DNA from: Oscillospiraceae bacterium
Lineage (GTDB): Bacteria > Bacillota > Clostridia > Oscillospirales > Oscillospiraceae
Length of the DNA stretch: 13,637 bases
Reading direction: 5' to 3'
Assembly (NCBI GenBank): GCA_017458885.1
Contig: JAFSZQ010000009.1
Location: 1 to 13,637 of the forward strand
A program made the translations under genes and the position numbers. The stretch's first letter is position 1. Every line of letters starts with the position of its first letter. Shown in pieces: positions 1-8,217 of the stretch. Under the pieces are notes generated by a model. The model was given only the letters and a program-made list of their open reading frames with translations, ran no database searches and was not told where the DNA came from.

Positions 1-1442
<1,442 letters not shown>

Positions 1443-1446
1443 ACGC

Positions 1447-1488
1447 AAAACGGTGGGGGAGACCCGAACGGGTCTCCCTCACCGTTTT
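1447..1488 (+). terminator. Rho-independent terminator after clpC
   Basis: A 20-bp stem (1447-1466 with 1469-1488) has one G-U wobble and a two-base AA loop as drawn. It begins five bases after the clpC stop codon and its right arm ends in TTTT. The A-rich left arm would also let it work on the opposite strand. The T-run is short, but the stem is very strong. Confidence 0.85.
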
Positions 1489-1524
1489 CTGTCTGGACGC
1501 ATACGTTGGGGCGAGGTGAGAGCC

Positions 1525-2025
1525 ATGAGACTGACCCCCTACGACCGCGACGCCGCCGTGCGCTACGCGCACCGCTGGGCGTACGGGCGCAACCCGCGGT
1601 ATTACGATTACGAGGAGCTCGGCGGCGACTGCACGAACTTCGCCAGCCAGTGCCTCTTTGCCGGCTCGCGCGTGATGGACTACACGCCGACCTACGGCTG
1701 GTACTACATCGACGCGAACCGCAAAGCGCCCGCGTGGACGGGCGTGCCGTACCTCTTCAACTACCTGACGCGCACGCGCGCCGCCGTCGGCCCCGTCGCG
1801 CGGGACACGTCGATCTTCGAGCTGGAGCCGGGCGATATCGTGCAGCTCTCGTTCGACGGCGCGCGCTGGGCGCACAGCCCCGTGGTCGTCGCCGTCGGTG
1901 CGCCGCGCACGCCGGACAACGTGCTGCTCGCCGCGCACAGCTACGACGCGGACGATCGGCCGCTGTCCTCGTACGAGTATGTGAACGCGCGGTTTTTGCA
2001 CGTCTACGGCGTCTATCGGTGGTAG
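1525..2025 (+). CDS. Amidase-like domain protein (amidase_6 type)
   Basis: A 166-residue protein matching the putative amidase domain found in Firmicutes (amidase_6 family). It opens with YDRDAAVRYAHRWA, then has the signature GGDCTNFASQC, whose first Cys is the probable nucleophile of a papain-like fold, then GWYYIDAN, SWTGV-like AWTGVPYLFNYL, GDIVQLSF, an HSPVVV motif with the probable catalytic His, and AAHSYDADDRPLSSY. The start is taken at ATG 1525 because GAGGTGAG lies just upstream; an in-frame GTG at 1453 falls inside the clpC terminator and is rejected. No signal peptide is visible, so it is a cytoplasmic stand-alone domain, possibly forespore-associated as for some family members. 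The biochemical substrate is unproven. Its stop codon is one base from that of the oppositely oriented gene downstream. Confidence 0.85.
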   Translation: MRLTPYDRDAAVRYAHRWAYGRNPRYYDYEELGGDCTNFASQCLFAGSRVMDYTPTYGWYYIDANRKAPAWTGVPYLFNYLTRTRAAVGPVARDTSIFELEPGDIVQLSFDGARWAHSPVVVAVGAPRTPDNVLLAAHSYDADDRPLSSYEYVNARFLHVYGVYRW

Positions 2026-2026
2026 G

Positions 2027-3103
2027 CTACAGATCGCGCCCGTCCAGCGCCGCGAGCCCGAATCGCGCCGCGCGCTCGACCGTCGCCCCGTCCGCCCCGG
2101 CGCGGCGCAGCTCGCGCAGGAACAGCCCGCGCAGAGAATCCTCTCCCGCGCGCGCCCACACATCCTCGCGGATGCGCGTCTCGTCCCGCAGCTCCAGATG
2201 AAAGAAATCGGGGGCAAAGCGTTCCTCGATAGATTTTATGTCAACTCCGCGCTCGTCCGTCACGCCCGTGAAGATCACGCGGCAGAGGTCGCTCGCCGCC
2301 GTCTCCGGCATGACGCGCTGCAACGCCTCCTCCGGCGTCGTGTCCGTCACGTCCGCGCGCAGGACGCGGTAGCGGCGCTTCGCAAAGGGGATAAATGTTA
2401 TGTCTACCTCTCCGCGCCCGACCGTGCCGCACAGGACGCCCTTGTCGTCCAGCTCGTCGAAGCCGCGGCCCTCGGGGCAGCCGGAATAGGCGCAGGCGGT
2501 CTTGCCGAAACGCTGCACGCCGCTGAATTGGTGCGTGTGCCCCAGCGCGAGATAGTCGAGGTTCGACGCGGCGATCTCCTCCGCCGTGATGGGGTCGTAG
2601 CGCGCCTCGGCGGCGTTCCGGTCGGCGTGGAGCGCCATCAGGTGGATCAGCCCGTCGTCGGGCGCGGAGAAGCCGCGCAGCAGGCTCGTTTCCTGATACG
2701 CCTCCGTGAACGCCGCGCCGTACACCGCGCAGCCGAGCTCCGGCAGCGCGACGCGCTCGATCTCGCGCGTTTGGAAAATGTGGACGTTCTCGGGCCACGA
2801 TAACGTCGCGTAGGGCGAGCGCGCGGCGTAGAAATCGTGGTTCCCGGGCGCGATGAACACCCTTGCGCGCATCGCGCCCAGCGCCTCGCGCAGCGCCTCC
2901 GCCGTCTCGCGGTAGACCGTCGCGCCGTCGAACAGGTCGCCCGCGAGCAGCGCCACGTCCACGCCGTTTTGGTTGACATAATTTGACAGCCGTTCCAGAA
3001 GCTGACGGCTCTCGCGGCGGCGCTGCTTCGCCTGGTCGCCCGTCAGACCCGCGAACGCGCTGTCGAGATGGAAGTCCGCCGCGTGCAGGAGTTTGATCGA
3101 CAT
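2027..3103 (-). CDS. Metallophosphoesterase, YhaO/SbcD-like DNA repair exonuclease family
   Basis: A 358-residue calcineurin-fold metallophosphoesterase. The metal-binding motifs are in order and intact: DFHLD (residues 10-14), GDLFD (55-59), GNHDF (87-91), the His of LMALHADR, and GHTHQ near residue 190. The C-terminal third resembles the substrate-capping region of the SbcD/Mre11/YhaO group. Family members are Mn-dependent nucleases, usually working with an SMC-like ATPase (SbcC or YhaN) encoded immediately downstream. No such partner is here; the next gene is convergent. It is the last gene of the ymdB operon, starting four bases after the deacylase stop, with an AGAGGAAT-like ribosome binding site. 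Family membership is firm; nuclease activity is inferred. Confidence 0.87.
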   Translation of the reverse strand: MSIKLLHAADFHLDSAFAGLTGDQAKQRRRESRQLLERLSNYVNQNGVDVALLAGDLFDGATVYRETAEALREALGAMRARVFIAPGNHDFYAARSPYATLSWPENVHIFQTREIERVALPELGCAVYGAAFTEAYQETSLLRGFSAPDDGLIHLMALHADRNAAEARYDPITAEEIAASNLDYLALGHTHQFSGVQRFGKTACAYSGCPEGRGFDELDDKGVLCGTVGRGEVDITFIPFAKRRYRVLRADVTDTTPEEALQRVMPETAASDLCRVIFTGVTDERGVDIKSIEERFAPDFFHLELRDETRIREDVWARAGEDSLRGLFLRELRRAGADGATVERAARFGLAALDGRDL

Positions 3104-3107
3104 GCTC

Positions 3108-3584
3108 TCATTCCTCTTTCGGCTTGCACACGTCCACCCACGCGGTGAAGTTGGACGAGCAGCGTTCCAGTTCCTCGCAGGTCAGCTCGATGGCGCTGTT
3201 GGCGCTGCCCGCCGCGGGAAAGACCGTCGGGAAGCGCCGCAGCGATTCGTCGAGGTAGACCGCGACGCCCGCCGGCAGGGCGAACGGGCAGACGCCGCCC
3301 GGGTCATGTCCGACCAGCGTGTGCGCCTCGTCGAAGGTCAGCATCTTCGCCTTGACGCCGAAGCGCGCCTTGTACTTGCCGCTGTTCACCTTCTGGTCGC
3401 CCGCCGTCACGACGAGGATCGCGCCGTCGCCGACCTTGAAGCCCATGCTCTTTGCAATGCGCGCGCCGTCCACGCCGAGCGCGGCGGCGGCCAGCTCCAC
3501 CGTCGCGCTGGAGACGTCGAACTCTCGCACGCGCTCCGCGACGCCGAGCGGCGCGAGGTATGCCCGCACTTTTTCGATTGACAT
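3108..3584 (-). CDS. YbaK/EbsC family aminoacyl-tRNA deacylase
   Basis: A 158-residue single-domain protein of the YbaK/ProX editing-domain family, which hydrolyses misacylated tRNA such as Cys-tRNA(Pro). Visible signatures are the AKSMGFK segment with the conserved Lys at residue 45, ILVVTAGDQKVN, a GGVCPFALP stretch lining the active-site pocket, the YLDESL segment, and the terminal ELTCEELERCS..WVDVCK typical of this clostridial subgroup. The length matches the family. It is preceded by AAGGAGATAGATATATT, a good ribosome binding site. It lies 24 bases after ymdB and 4 bases before the phosphoesterase gene, so it is most likely co-transcribed with both. The substrate tRNA cannot be told from sequence. 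Confidence 0.9.
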   Translation of the reverse strand: MSIEKVRAYLAPLGVAERVREFDVSSATVELAAAALGVDGARIAKSMGFKVGDGAILVVTAGDQKVNSGKYKARFGVKAKMLTFDEAHTLVGHDPGGVCPFALPAGVAVYLDESLRRFPTVFPAAGSANSAIELTCEELERCSSNFTAWVDVCKPKEE

Positions 3585-3608
3585 AATATATCTATCTCCT
3601 TATTATGG

Positions 3609-4385
3609 TCATCTAATATCGACGCGCTCCACGGCGACGCAGAGCCCCGTCGCGTCGTCGAGGGTGAAGAGCGCGCCCTGCAGCTTGCACGCGCCGCCCG
3701 CGTCGCGGTAGCGCCCGGGCAGCCCGCCCAGAAAGCCCTCGACCGACTGCGCCGCCTCGACGCCGAGGACGCCGTTCACGCTGCCGGTCATGCCGAGGTC
3801 GCTGAGATAGCCCGTGCCCTTGGGGAACACGGTCTCGTCGGCGGTGGGGACGTGGGTGTGCGTGCCCCACAGCGCGCTCACGCGCCCGTCGAGGTAGTGC
3901 GCGAGCGCGAGCTTTTCGCTCGTCGCCTCGGCGTGGAAATCGACGAGGGTGAAGCGCGGCTTGTCCGCCGCGGCAAGCAGCTTGTCCGCCGCGCGGAACG
4001 GGTTGTCGCTCTGCACGCGCATATCGACGCGCCCGATCAGGTTCAGCACGCCGATCTCGACGCGCCCGCAGGGGAACACGCCGTACCCGCGCCCGGGCGC
4101 GCGCTCGCCGAGGTTCGCGGGGCGCAGGAGATACGGGCAGTCGTCGAGGAAGGACGCGATCTGCGCGCGCCCAAAGGCGTGATTGCCGAGCGTGACGACG
4201 TCCGCGCCGGCGGCGAACATCGCCTCGGCGTCCTCGCGCGTCAGCCCGACCATCTGGGCGTTTTCGCCGTTGACGACGGTGAAGTGCGCGCCGTAGAGCT
4301 TTTGCGCGGCGCGCAGGTGCTTCGCGAGGTGCCGCACGCCGCTTTGACCGACCACGTCGCCGACGGCGAGGATGCGATAGAGCAT
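3609..4385 (-). CDS. ymdB: YmdB-type metallophosphoesterase (TIGR00282 family)
   Basis: A 258-residue protein of the YmdB family. The Bacillus subtilis member is a 2',3'-cyclic-nucleotide phosphodiesterase that influences the choice between motility and biofilm. Metal ligands are visible: Asp10 (VGDVVG), Glu41-Asn42 (NGEN), Asn68-His69 (GNHAF), His151 (DFHAEATSEK), and His176/His178 (GTHTHV). The family usually reads GNHTW where this one has GNHAF. The start at 4385 (MLYRILAVGD) agrees with the family; longer upstream readings run through the promoter. The ribosome binding site (AGCAGG) is weak. It is the first gene of a three-gene operon driven by the promoter at 4417-4445. Confidence 0.93.
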   Translation of the reverse strand: MLYRILAVGDVVGQSGVRHLAKHLRAAQKLYGAHFTVVNGENAQMVGLTREDAEAMFAAGADVVTLGNHAFGRAQIASFLDDCPYLLRPANLGERAPGRGYGVFPCGRVEIGVLNLIGRVDMRVQSDNPFRAADKLLAAADKPRFTLVDFHAEATSEKLALAHYLDGRVSALWGTHTHVPTADETVFPKGTGYLSDLGMTGSVNGVLGVEAAQSVEGFLGGLPGRYRDAGGACKLQGALFTLDDATGLCVAVERVDIR

Positions 4386-4416
4386 AGGCACGACCTGCTT
4401 TCTCGATGTTTTGTCC

Positions 4417-4445
4417 AGTATAGCAAAGCCCCCGGAAAATGACAA
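4417..4445 (-). promoter_or_regulatory. Sigma-A type promoter of the ymdB operon
   Basis: On the minus strand TTGTCA (4445-4440) and TATACT (4422-4417) are separated by exactly 17 bases. Each hexamer matches 5 of 6 consensus positions. It lies 32 bases upstream of the ymdB start and faces away from the DUF3783 promoter. Confidence 0.8.
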
Positions 4446-4462
4446 GCGCAAAAGAAAGACGC

Positions 4463-4492
4463 TTGCTTTTTCCATTTGCCGTGGTATATACT
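4463..4492 (+). promoter_or_regulatory. Divergent promoter for the DUF3783 gene
   Basis: TTGCTT (4463-4468) is followed after 18 bases by TATACT (4487-4492), or after 16 bases by TATATA (4485-4490). It lies back to back with the ymdB promoter and about 35 bases before the chosen GTG start. Confidence 0.65.
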
Positions 4493-4525
4493 GCGGATAA
4501 ACGACGAAAACGGGGGGTGAACGCC

Positions 4526-4903
4526 GTGCGTCCCAAAGCGCTGCTGTACCGCCTCGGCGAGGATACGGAGACGGGGCGGGCGCTGCGCGCCGGTTTGCGC
4601 GCGCAGCAGATATTGACGCTGACCGTCGAGGCAAACCAGCTCGGCGAGACGGCGGGACGGCTCGCCGCGGCAAATGCGGCGGGCGTGGACGCGCCCACGC
4701 CGCCGGACGCGCCGGAGACGGCGTTTTTGCTGCTCTGCGCGCTCGGCGACCGGCAGCTCGACCGCCTGCTCGCCGCGATGCGCCGCGCGGGCGTGTCCGT
4801 GCCGTACAAGGCGGTGCTGACGGAGCACAACAGGGAATGGAGATTCCGCGACCTCATCGCCGAGGTTGCGCGGGAGCACGAATTCTTAAAAAATTCACAA
4901 TAG
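4526..4903 (+). CDS. DUF3783 domain-containing protein
   Basis: A 125-residue protein of unknown function matching the DUF3783 family of Clostridia: RPKALLYRL near the start, FLLLCALGDRQLDRLLAAMRRAGV in the middle and VPYKAVLTEHNREW followed by LIAEVAREHE near the C-terminus. The start is the GTG at 4526, with a GGGGGGTGA ribosome binding site five bases away; the ATG at 4439 lies upstream of the promoter and cannot be used. It is cytoplasmic, with no membrane segment. Transcription may continue into the VTC gene 63 bases downstream, since no terminator is seen. The function is not known. Confidence 0.8.
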   Translation: MRPKALLYRLGEDTETGRALRAGLRAQQILTLTVEANQLGETAGRLAAANAAGVDAPTPPDAPETAFLLLCALGDRQLDRLLAAMRRAGVSVPYKAVLTEHNREWRFRDLIAEVAREHEFLKNSQ

Positions 4904-4923
4904 CGTCAAATCCACTTCATATT
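4894..4923 (+). promoter_or_regulatory. Possible promoter before the VTC gene
   Basis: TTCACA (4894-4899) and CATATT (4918-4923) are 18 bases apart, in an AT-rich island overlapping the end of the DUF3783 gene. The -35 is 5 of 6 and the -10 is 4 of 6, so this is tentative; read-through from the upstream promoter is the alternative. Confidence 0.35.
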
Positions 4924-4966
4924 TCCGGCAAAAATGGAAAATCAGCGAAAGAAGGTGAGATAAGCG

Positions 4967-5659
4967 ATGCCGATCACCAGCAAGGGGCAGCGGTTCCGCC
5001 ACGAGTGGAAGATCGAGATCACGCCCGCCGACCGCGTCGCCATCCGGCAGCGGATGCGGGCGGTGGCAAAGCCCGACGCACACGCGAAGGACGGGAAGTA
5101 CCGCATCCGCAGCCTGTACTTCGACAACGCCTCGGACAAGGCGCTGCGCGAGAAGATCGACGGCGTGAACCTGCGCGAAAAGTTCCGCATCCGCTATTAT
5201 AACGGCGACCCGTCGGTCATCCACCTCGAAAAAAAGAGCAAGATCAACGGCCTGTGCAACAAGGTGAGCGCGGGGCTGACCGCAGAGGAGGCGCGGCGCA
5301 TCGTGGACGGCGACGTCGCGTGGATGGCGGCGGACGCGCGCGCGCTCGTGCGCGAGCTGTACGCCAAGATGCGCGCGCAGGGTCTGCGCCCCAAGACCAT
5401 CGTGGACTACGACCGCGAGCCGTTCGTCTACGCGCCGGGCAACGTGCGCGTGACGCTCGACTACAACATCCGCACGGGGCTTTCCCGCACGGACTTCCTG
5501 AACGCGGACTGCGCGACCGTCCCCGCGGGCGACGCGCCGATCATTCTGGAGGTCAAGTGGGACGATTTTCTCCCCGCGATCATCCGCGACGCGGTGCAGC
5601 TCCCCGGGCGCCGCGCCGAAGCGTTTTCCAAATACGCGCAATGCAGAATTTACGGATAA
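4967..5659 (+). CDS. Polyphosphate polymerase (VTC) domain protein
   Basis: A 230-residue stand-alone VTC domain. In yeast the Vtc4 domain polymerises polyphosphate from ATP on the cytosolic face of a membrane complex and belongs to the triphosphate tunnel metalloenzyme fold. Tunnel-type motifs are intact: RIRSLYFDN (46-54), FRIRYYN (73-79), HLEKKSK (86-92), YDREPF, RVTLDYNIRTG, ILEVKWDDFLP, and SKYAQC near the C-terminus (Lys222). There is no SPX domain and no membrane segment. The start has AAGAAGGTGAGA upstream. It is followed after 13 bases by the DUF4956 membrane protein, a partner commonly found beside bacterial VTC proteins. The fold is confident; actual polyphosphate synthesis in bacteria of this type is inferred from the yeast enzyme. 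Confidence 0.9.
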   Translation: MPITSKGQRFRHEWKIEITPADRVAIRQRMRAVAKPDAHAKDGKYRIRSLYFDNASDKALREKIDGVNLREKFRIRYYNGDPSVIHLEKKSKINGLCNKVSAGLTAEEARRIVDGDVAWMAADARALVRELYAKMRAQGLRPKTIVDYDREPFVYAPGNVRVTLDYNIRTGLSRTDFLNADCATVPAGDAPIILEVKWDDFLPAIIRDAVQLPGRRAEAFSKYAQCRIYG

Positions 5660-5672
5660 GGAGTAAACCATC

Positions 5673-6344
5673 ATGACCTTCAACGACATTTTTAAATCCA
5701 GCTTCCTTGCCAACGTCTCCAGCGTCAGTTGGTTCGACATGGCGCTCGCGCTCGTGCTCGCGTTCGTCGTCGGGCTGTTCATCTTCTTCATCTACAAAAA
5801 GACCTATCAGGGCGTCATGTACTCCTCGAGCTTCGGCGTCACGCTCGTCGCGCTCACGATGATCACGACGCTCGTCATTTTGGCGGTCACGTCCAACGTG
5901 GTGCTCTCGCTCGGTATGGTGGGCGCGCTGTCCATCGTCCGCTTCCGCACCGCCATCAAGGAGCCGCTCGACATCGCGTTCCTGTTCTGGTCCATCGCGG
6001 CGGGCATCGTGCTCGCGGCGGGGCTGATCCCGCTGGCGGTGTTCGGCAGCCTCGTCATCGGCGTCATCCTGCTGCTCTTCGTCAACCGCAAGAGCCACCT
6101 GAACCCGTACATCGTCGTCGTCCAGTGCGACGGCACAGAGACCGAGCGCAAGGCGCTGGCGTATCTCGGCGAGAACACGCACAAGTGCGTCGTCAAGAGC
6201 AAGAGCGCGCAGAAGGGTCTGGTCGAGCTGAACTGCGAGGTGCGTCTCAAGGGCGACGACACCGCCTTCGTCAACGCGCTCGCCGACATGGAGGGCGTGT
6301 CCAGCGCGGTGCTGGTGAGCTATAACGGAGACTACATGGGATAA
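5673..6344 (+). CDS. DUF4956 domain membrane protein
   Basis: A 223-residue integral membrane protein. About four helices are visible at residues 22-41, 53-73, 101-118 and 119-137. The loop with SLGMVGALSIVRFRTAIKEP (79-98) is the signature of the family. Residues from about 150 form a soluble domain that reads as an alternating beta/alpha (ACT-like) fold, recalling the MgtC-type layout of a membrane domain plus a C-terminal cytosolic domain; that comparison is my inference. It has a GGAGTAA ribosome binding site and lies 13 bases after the VTC gene and 5 bases before the beta-helix gene, so the three are surely one operon. It may be the membrane anchor or channel for the VTC product. The biochemical role is unknown. 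Confidence 0.87.
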   Translation: MTFNDIFKSSFLANVSSVSWFDMALALVLAFVVGLFIFFIYKKTYQGVMYSSSFGVTLVALTMITTLVILAVTSNVVLSLGMVGALSIVRFRTAIKEPLDIAFLFWSIAAGIVLAAGLIPLAVFGSLVIGVILLLFVNRKSHLNPYIVVVQCDGTETERKALAYLGENTHKCVVKSKSAQKGLVELNCEVRLKGDDTAFVNALADMEGVSSAVLVSYNGDYMG

Positions 6345-6349
6345 GTATT

Positions 6350-8119
6350 ATGTCAACCAGTAAACATTTTGACGCCATCGTCGCCGTCGTGCTGGCGCTG
6401 GGGCTGGCGCTGACCGTCGCGTTCGTGCACGGCGAGGCGCTGGGCGTTACGGTGATCGTGGACGAGGACGCCGAGGCGTACGAGGCGACGGAGTACTTCA
6501 CCGCCAACGACCTGAACGGCGACTGGGACGCCTCGAACCCGACGGCGACCGTCGCGCTCAGCGGCGACGGCGCGACAGTCCGCGGCAACGGCGCGTATTT
6601 CAACGACGGCAGCGTCGTCATCACGGGCGCGGGGTACTACGTCTTCTCCGGCGCGCTGGACGACGGGAACATCATCGTGGACGCCTACGACTCCTCGAAG
6701 GTGTTTCTCCTGCTGGACGGCGTGGAGCTGTACTGCTCCGACGATGCGTGTCTGCGCGTCGAGAACGCCGAGAAGGTGTTCCTGACGCTCGCGGCGGGTG
6801 CGGAGAACCGCATGGAGAGCGGCGAGACGTACTCGCAGACCGCGCTGGACGACAACACCGGCGGCGTGATCTTTGCACACGACGACTTGACCATCAACGG
6901 CTCCGGCAGCCTGGAGCTCGTCGCGAACTATAAGCACGGGATCGATGCGAACGACGACCTCAAGATCACGGGCGGCGACCTCACGATCACCTGCCCGCAG
7001 GACGGTCTGCACGTCAACGACAGCTTCCGCTTTGCGAACGCGAGCCTGACCATCGCGGCGGGCGACGACGCCATCCACTCCGACACCGACGTTTACGTCG
7101 AGAGCGGCGCGATCCTCGCCACCGAGTGCTACGAGGGCGTCGAAGCGCCGCAGATCCTGGTCGCGGGCGGCAATATCACGCTCTACCCGACCGACGACGG
7201 CTTCAACGCCAACGGCGGCAGCAGCTTCGGCAATTTCGGCGGCGGCATGGGCGGCGGCTTCGGACAGCGCGGCGCGTTCTCCGGCGGGACGTCGGACGGC
7301 GAGCGCCCGAGCTTCGAGGACTTTGACGGCGAGCTGCCCGATTTCAGCGAGCTGTTTGAAGACGGCGAGCTGCCGACCCCGCCCGATTGGAGCGGCGACG
7401 GCGGCGAGCGTCCCGAGCTGCCCGAGGACGGCGGGATGCCCGACATGAGCGGCGAAGCGCCCGACGTGGGCGAACAGCAGACCGACGCGGCCGCATCGTC
7501 CGACGGCGCGGACGGGGAGCTGCCCTGCATCCGCATCACCGGCGGCAATATCACGATCATCAACGAGAACGCGCAGGACGCGGACGGGTTGGACTCGAAC
7601 GGCAACCTCTACATCGAGGGCGGCACGATCCTCGTCAGCCTCAAGGGCGACGGCAGCAACAACGCCATCGACTATGGCAGCGAGAGCGGCGGCGTCGCGG
7701 AGATCAGCGGCGGCACGGTCGTCGCCGCGGGCGGCGCGAGCATGGCGGAGAGCTTCGACGAGAGCTCGGCGCAGCCGTCCATCGCCTACACGACGAGCGC
7801 GGCGGCGGGCACGACGGTCGCGCTCAAGGGCGCGGACGGCGCGGTGCTGCTGACGTGGGACGTCCCGTGCAGCTTCACCTATCTGGTGGTGAGCTGCCCC
7901 GAGCTGACGCTCGGCGAGACCTACACGCTTGCCGTCGGCGACGCGGAGGAGGAAGTGACGCTTGAGAGCAGCGTGACGACGCTCGGCGCATCGAACGGTA
8001 CGGGCGGCGGCTTCGGCGGCTTTGGGCGCCGCTCATTCAACGGCGAGAGCGACGCTGACGGAGGCTTTTCTTTCGGCGGTCGCGGTATGCGCGGCGGCTG
8101 GGAGAACACGGAGGCGTAG
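6350..8119 (+). CDS. Exported carbohydrate-binding domain (DUF4353-like) beta-helical protein
   Basis: A 589-residue extracytoplasmic protein. Residues 7-27 form a signal peptide or signal anchor. Residues about 45-285 carry repeated beta-helix rungs: GVIFAHDDLTINGSGSL, GIDANDDLKITGGDLTI, GLHVNDSF, DDAIHSDTDVYVESG, LVAGGNITLYPTDDGFNANGG. A Gly-rich stretch (near 288-312, GGGMGGGFGQRG) and an acidic Pro-rich linker with repeated DGELP/DGERP units (about 318-390) then interrupt the fold, which resumes with ITGGNITIINENAQDADGLDSNG and a C-terminal Ig-like strand region, ending in a Gly/Arg-rich tail. No LPXTG sorting motif is present. The family is annotated as carbohydrate-binding and is often encoded with VTC, DUF4956 and CotH genes. 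The ligand is unknown. Its ribosome binding site (GGGAT) is weak, which suggests translational coupling to the preceding gene. Confidence 0.85.
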   Translation: MSTSKHFDAIVAVVLALGLALTVAFVHGEALGVTVIVDEDAEAYEATEYFTANDLNGDWDASNPTATVALSGDGATVRGNGAYFNDGSVVITGAGYYVFSGALDDGNIIVDAYDSSKVFLLLDGVELYCSDDACLRVENAEKVFLTLAAGAENRMESGETYSQTALDDNTGGVIFAHDDLTINGSGSLELVANYKHGIDANDDLKITGGDLTITCPQDGLHVNDSFRFANASLTIAAGDDAIHSDTDVYVESGAILATECYEGVEAPQILVAGGNITLYPTDDGFNANGGSSFGNFGGGMGGGFGQRGAFSGGTSDGERPSFEDFDGELPDFSELFEDGELPTPPDWSGDGGERPELPEDGGMPDMSGEAPDVGEQQTDAAASSDGADGELPCIRITGGNITIINENAQDADGLDSNGNLYIEGGTILVSLKGDGSNNAIDYGSESGGVAEISGGTVVAAGGASMAESFDESSAQPSIAYTTSAAAGTTVALKGADGAVLLTWDVPCSFTYLVVSCPELTLGETYTLAVGDAEEEVTLESSVTTLGASNGTGGGFGGFGRRSFNGESDADGGFSFGGRGMRGGWENTEA

Positions 8120-8137
8120 ATTGCGGTTCCGCCAAAA

Positions 8138-8183
8138 ATTGTAAAGCAATATTGAAGCAAATCGTTGACATTTGCTTTACAAT
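8138..8183. repeat. Operator-like inverted repeats before the toxin-antitoxin genes
   Basis: A perfect 12-bp inverted repeat, ATTGTAAAGCAA (8138-8149) and TTGCTTTACAAT (8172-8183), flanks a third half-site AAGCAAAT (8155-8162) that pairs with ATTTGCTT (8170-8177). The right arm fills the spacer between the -35 and -10 boxes. This is what is expected for autorepression by the RelB-type antitoxin. Confidence 0.7.
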
Positions 8184-8192
8184 GGATATAAT
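8165..8192 (+). promoter_or_regulatory. Consensus sigma-A promoter of the toxin-antitoxin operon
   Basis: TTGACA (8165-8170) and TATAAT (8187-8192) are both perfect and 16 bases apart, followed by AGGGAGGTG (8202-8210) before the antitoxin start at 8218. The spacer holds an operator half-site. Confidence 0.9.
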
Positions 8193-8217
8193 AGGAGTAG
8201 AAAGGGAGGTGCTATGG

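Noticed and set aside
1489..1524. Promoter for the amidase gene
   Set aside because: I found no pair of hexamers with acceptable spacing between the clpC terminator and the start codon, although the strong terminator implies one should exist.
3852..4442. Plus-strand frame of 196 codons inside ymdB
   Set aside because: Antisense shadow of ymdB, which has all its metal-binding residues; no motif or ribosome binding site in the shadow.
4439..4525. N-terminal extension of the DUF3783 gene from ATG 4439
   Set aside because: The promoter at 4463-4492 lies inside it, and the GTG at 4526 has a proper ribosome binding site and matches where the family begins.
6353..7078. Minus-strand frame of 241 codons opposite the beta-helix gene
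   Set aside because: Composition-driven shadow without domain features; the plus-strand gene fits the operon spacing.
8120..8135. Possible terminator after the beta-helix gene (GCGGTTCCGC followed by CAAAAA)
   Set aside because: The stem is only four base pairs with a two-base loop and no T-run follows.
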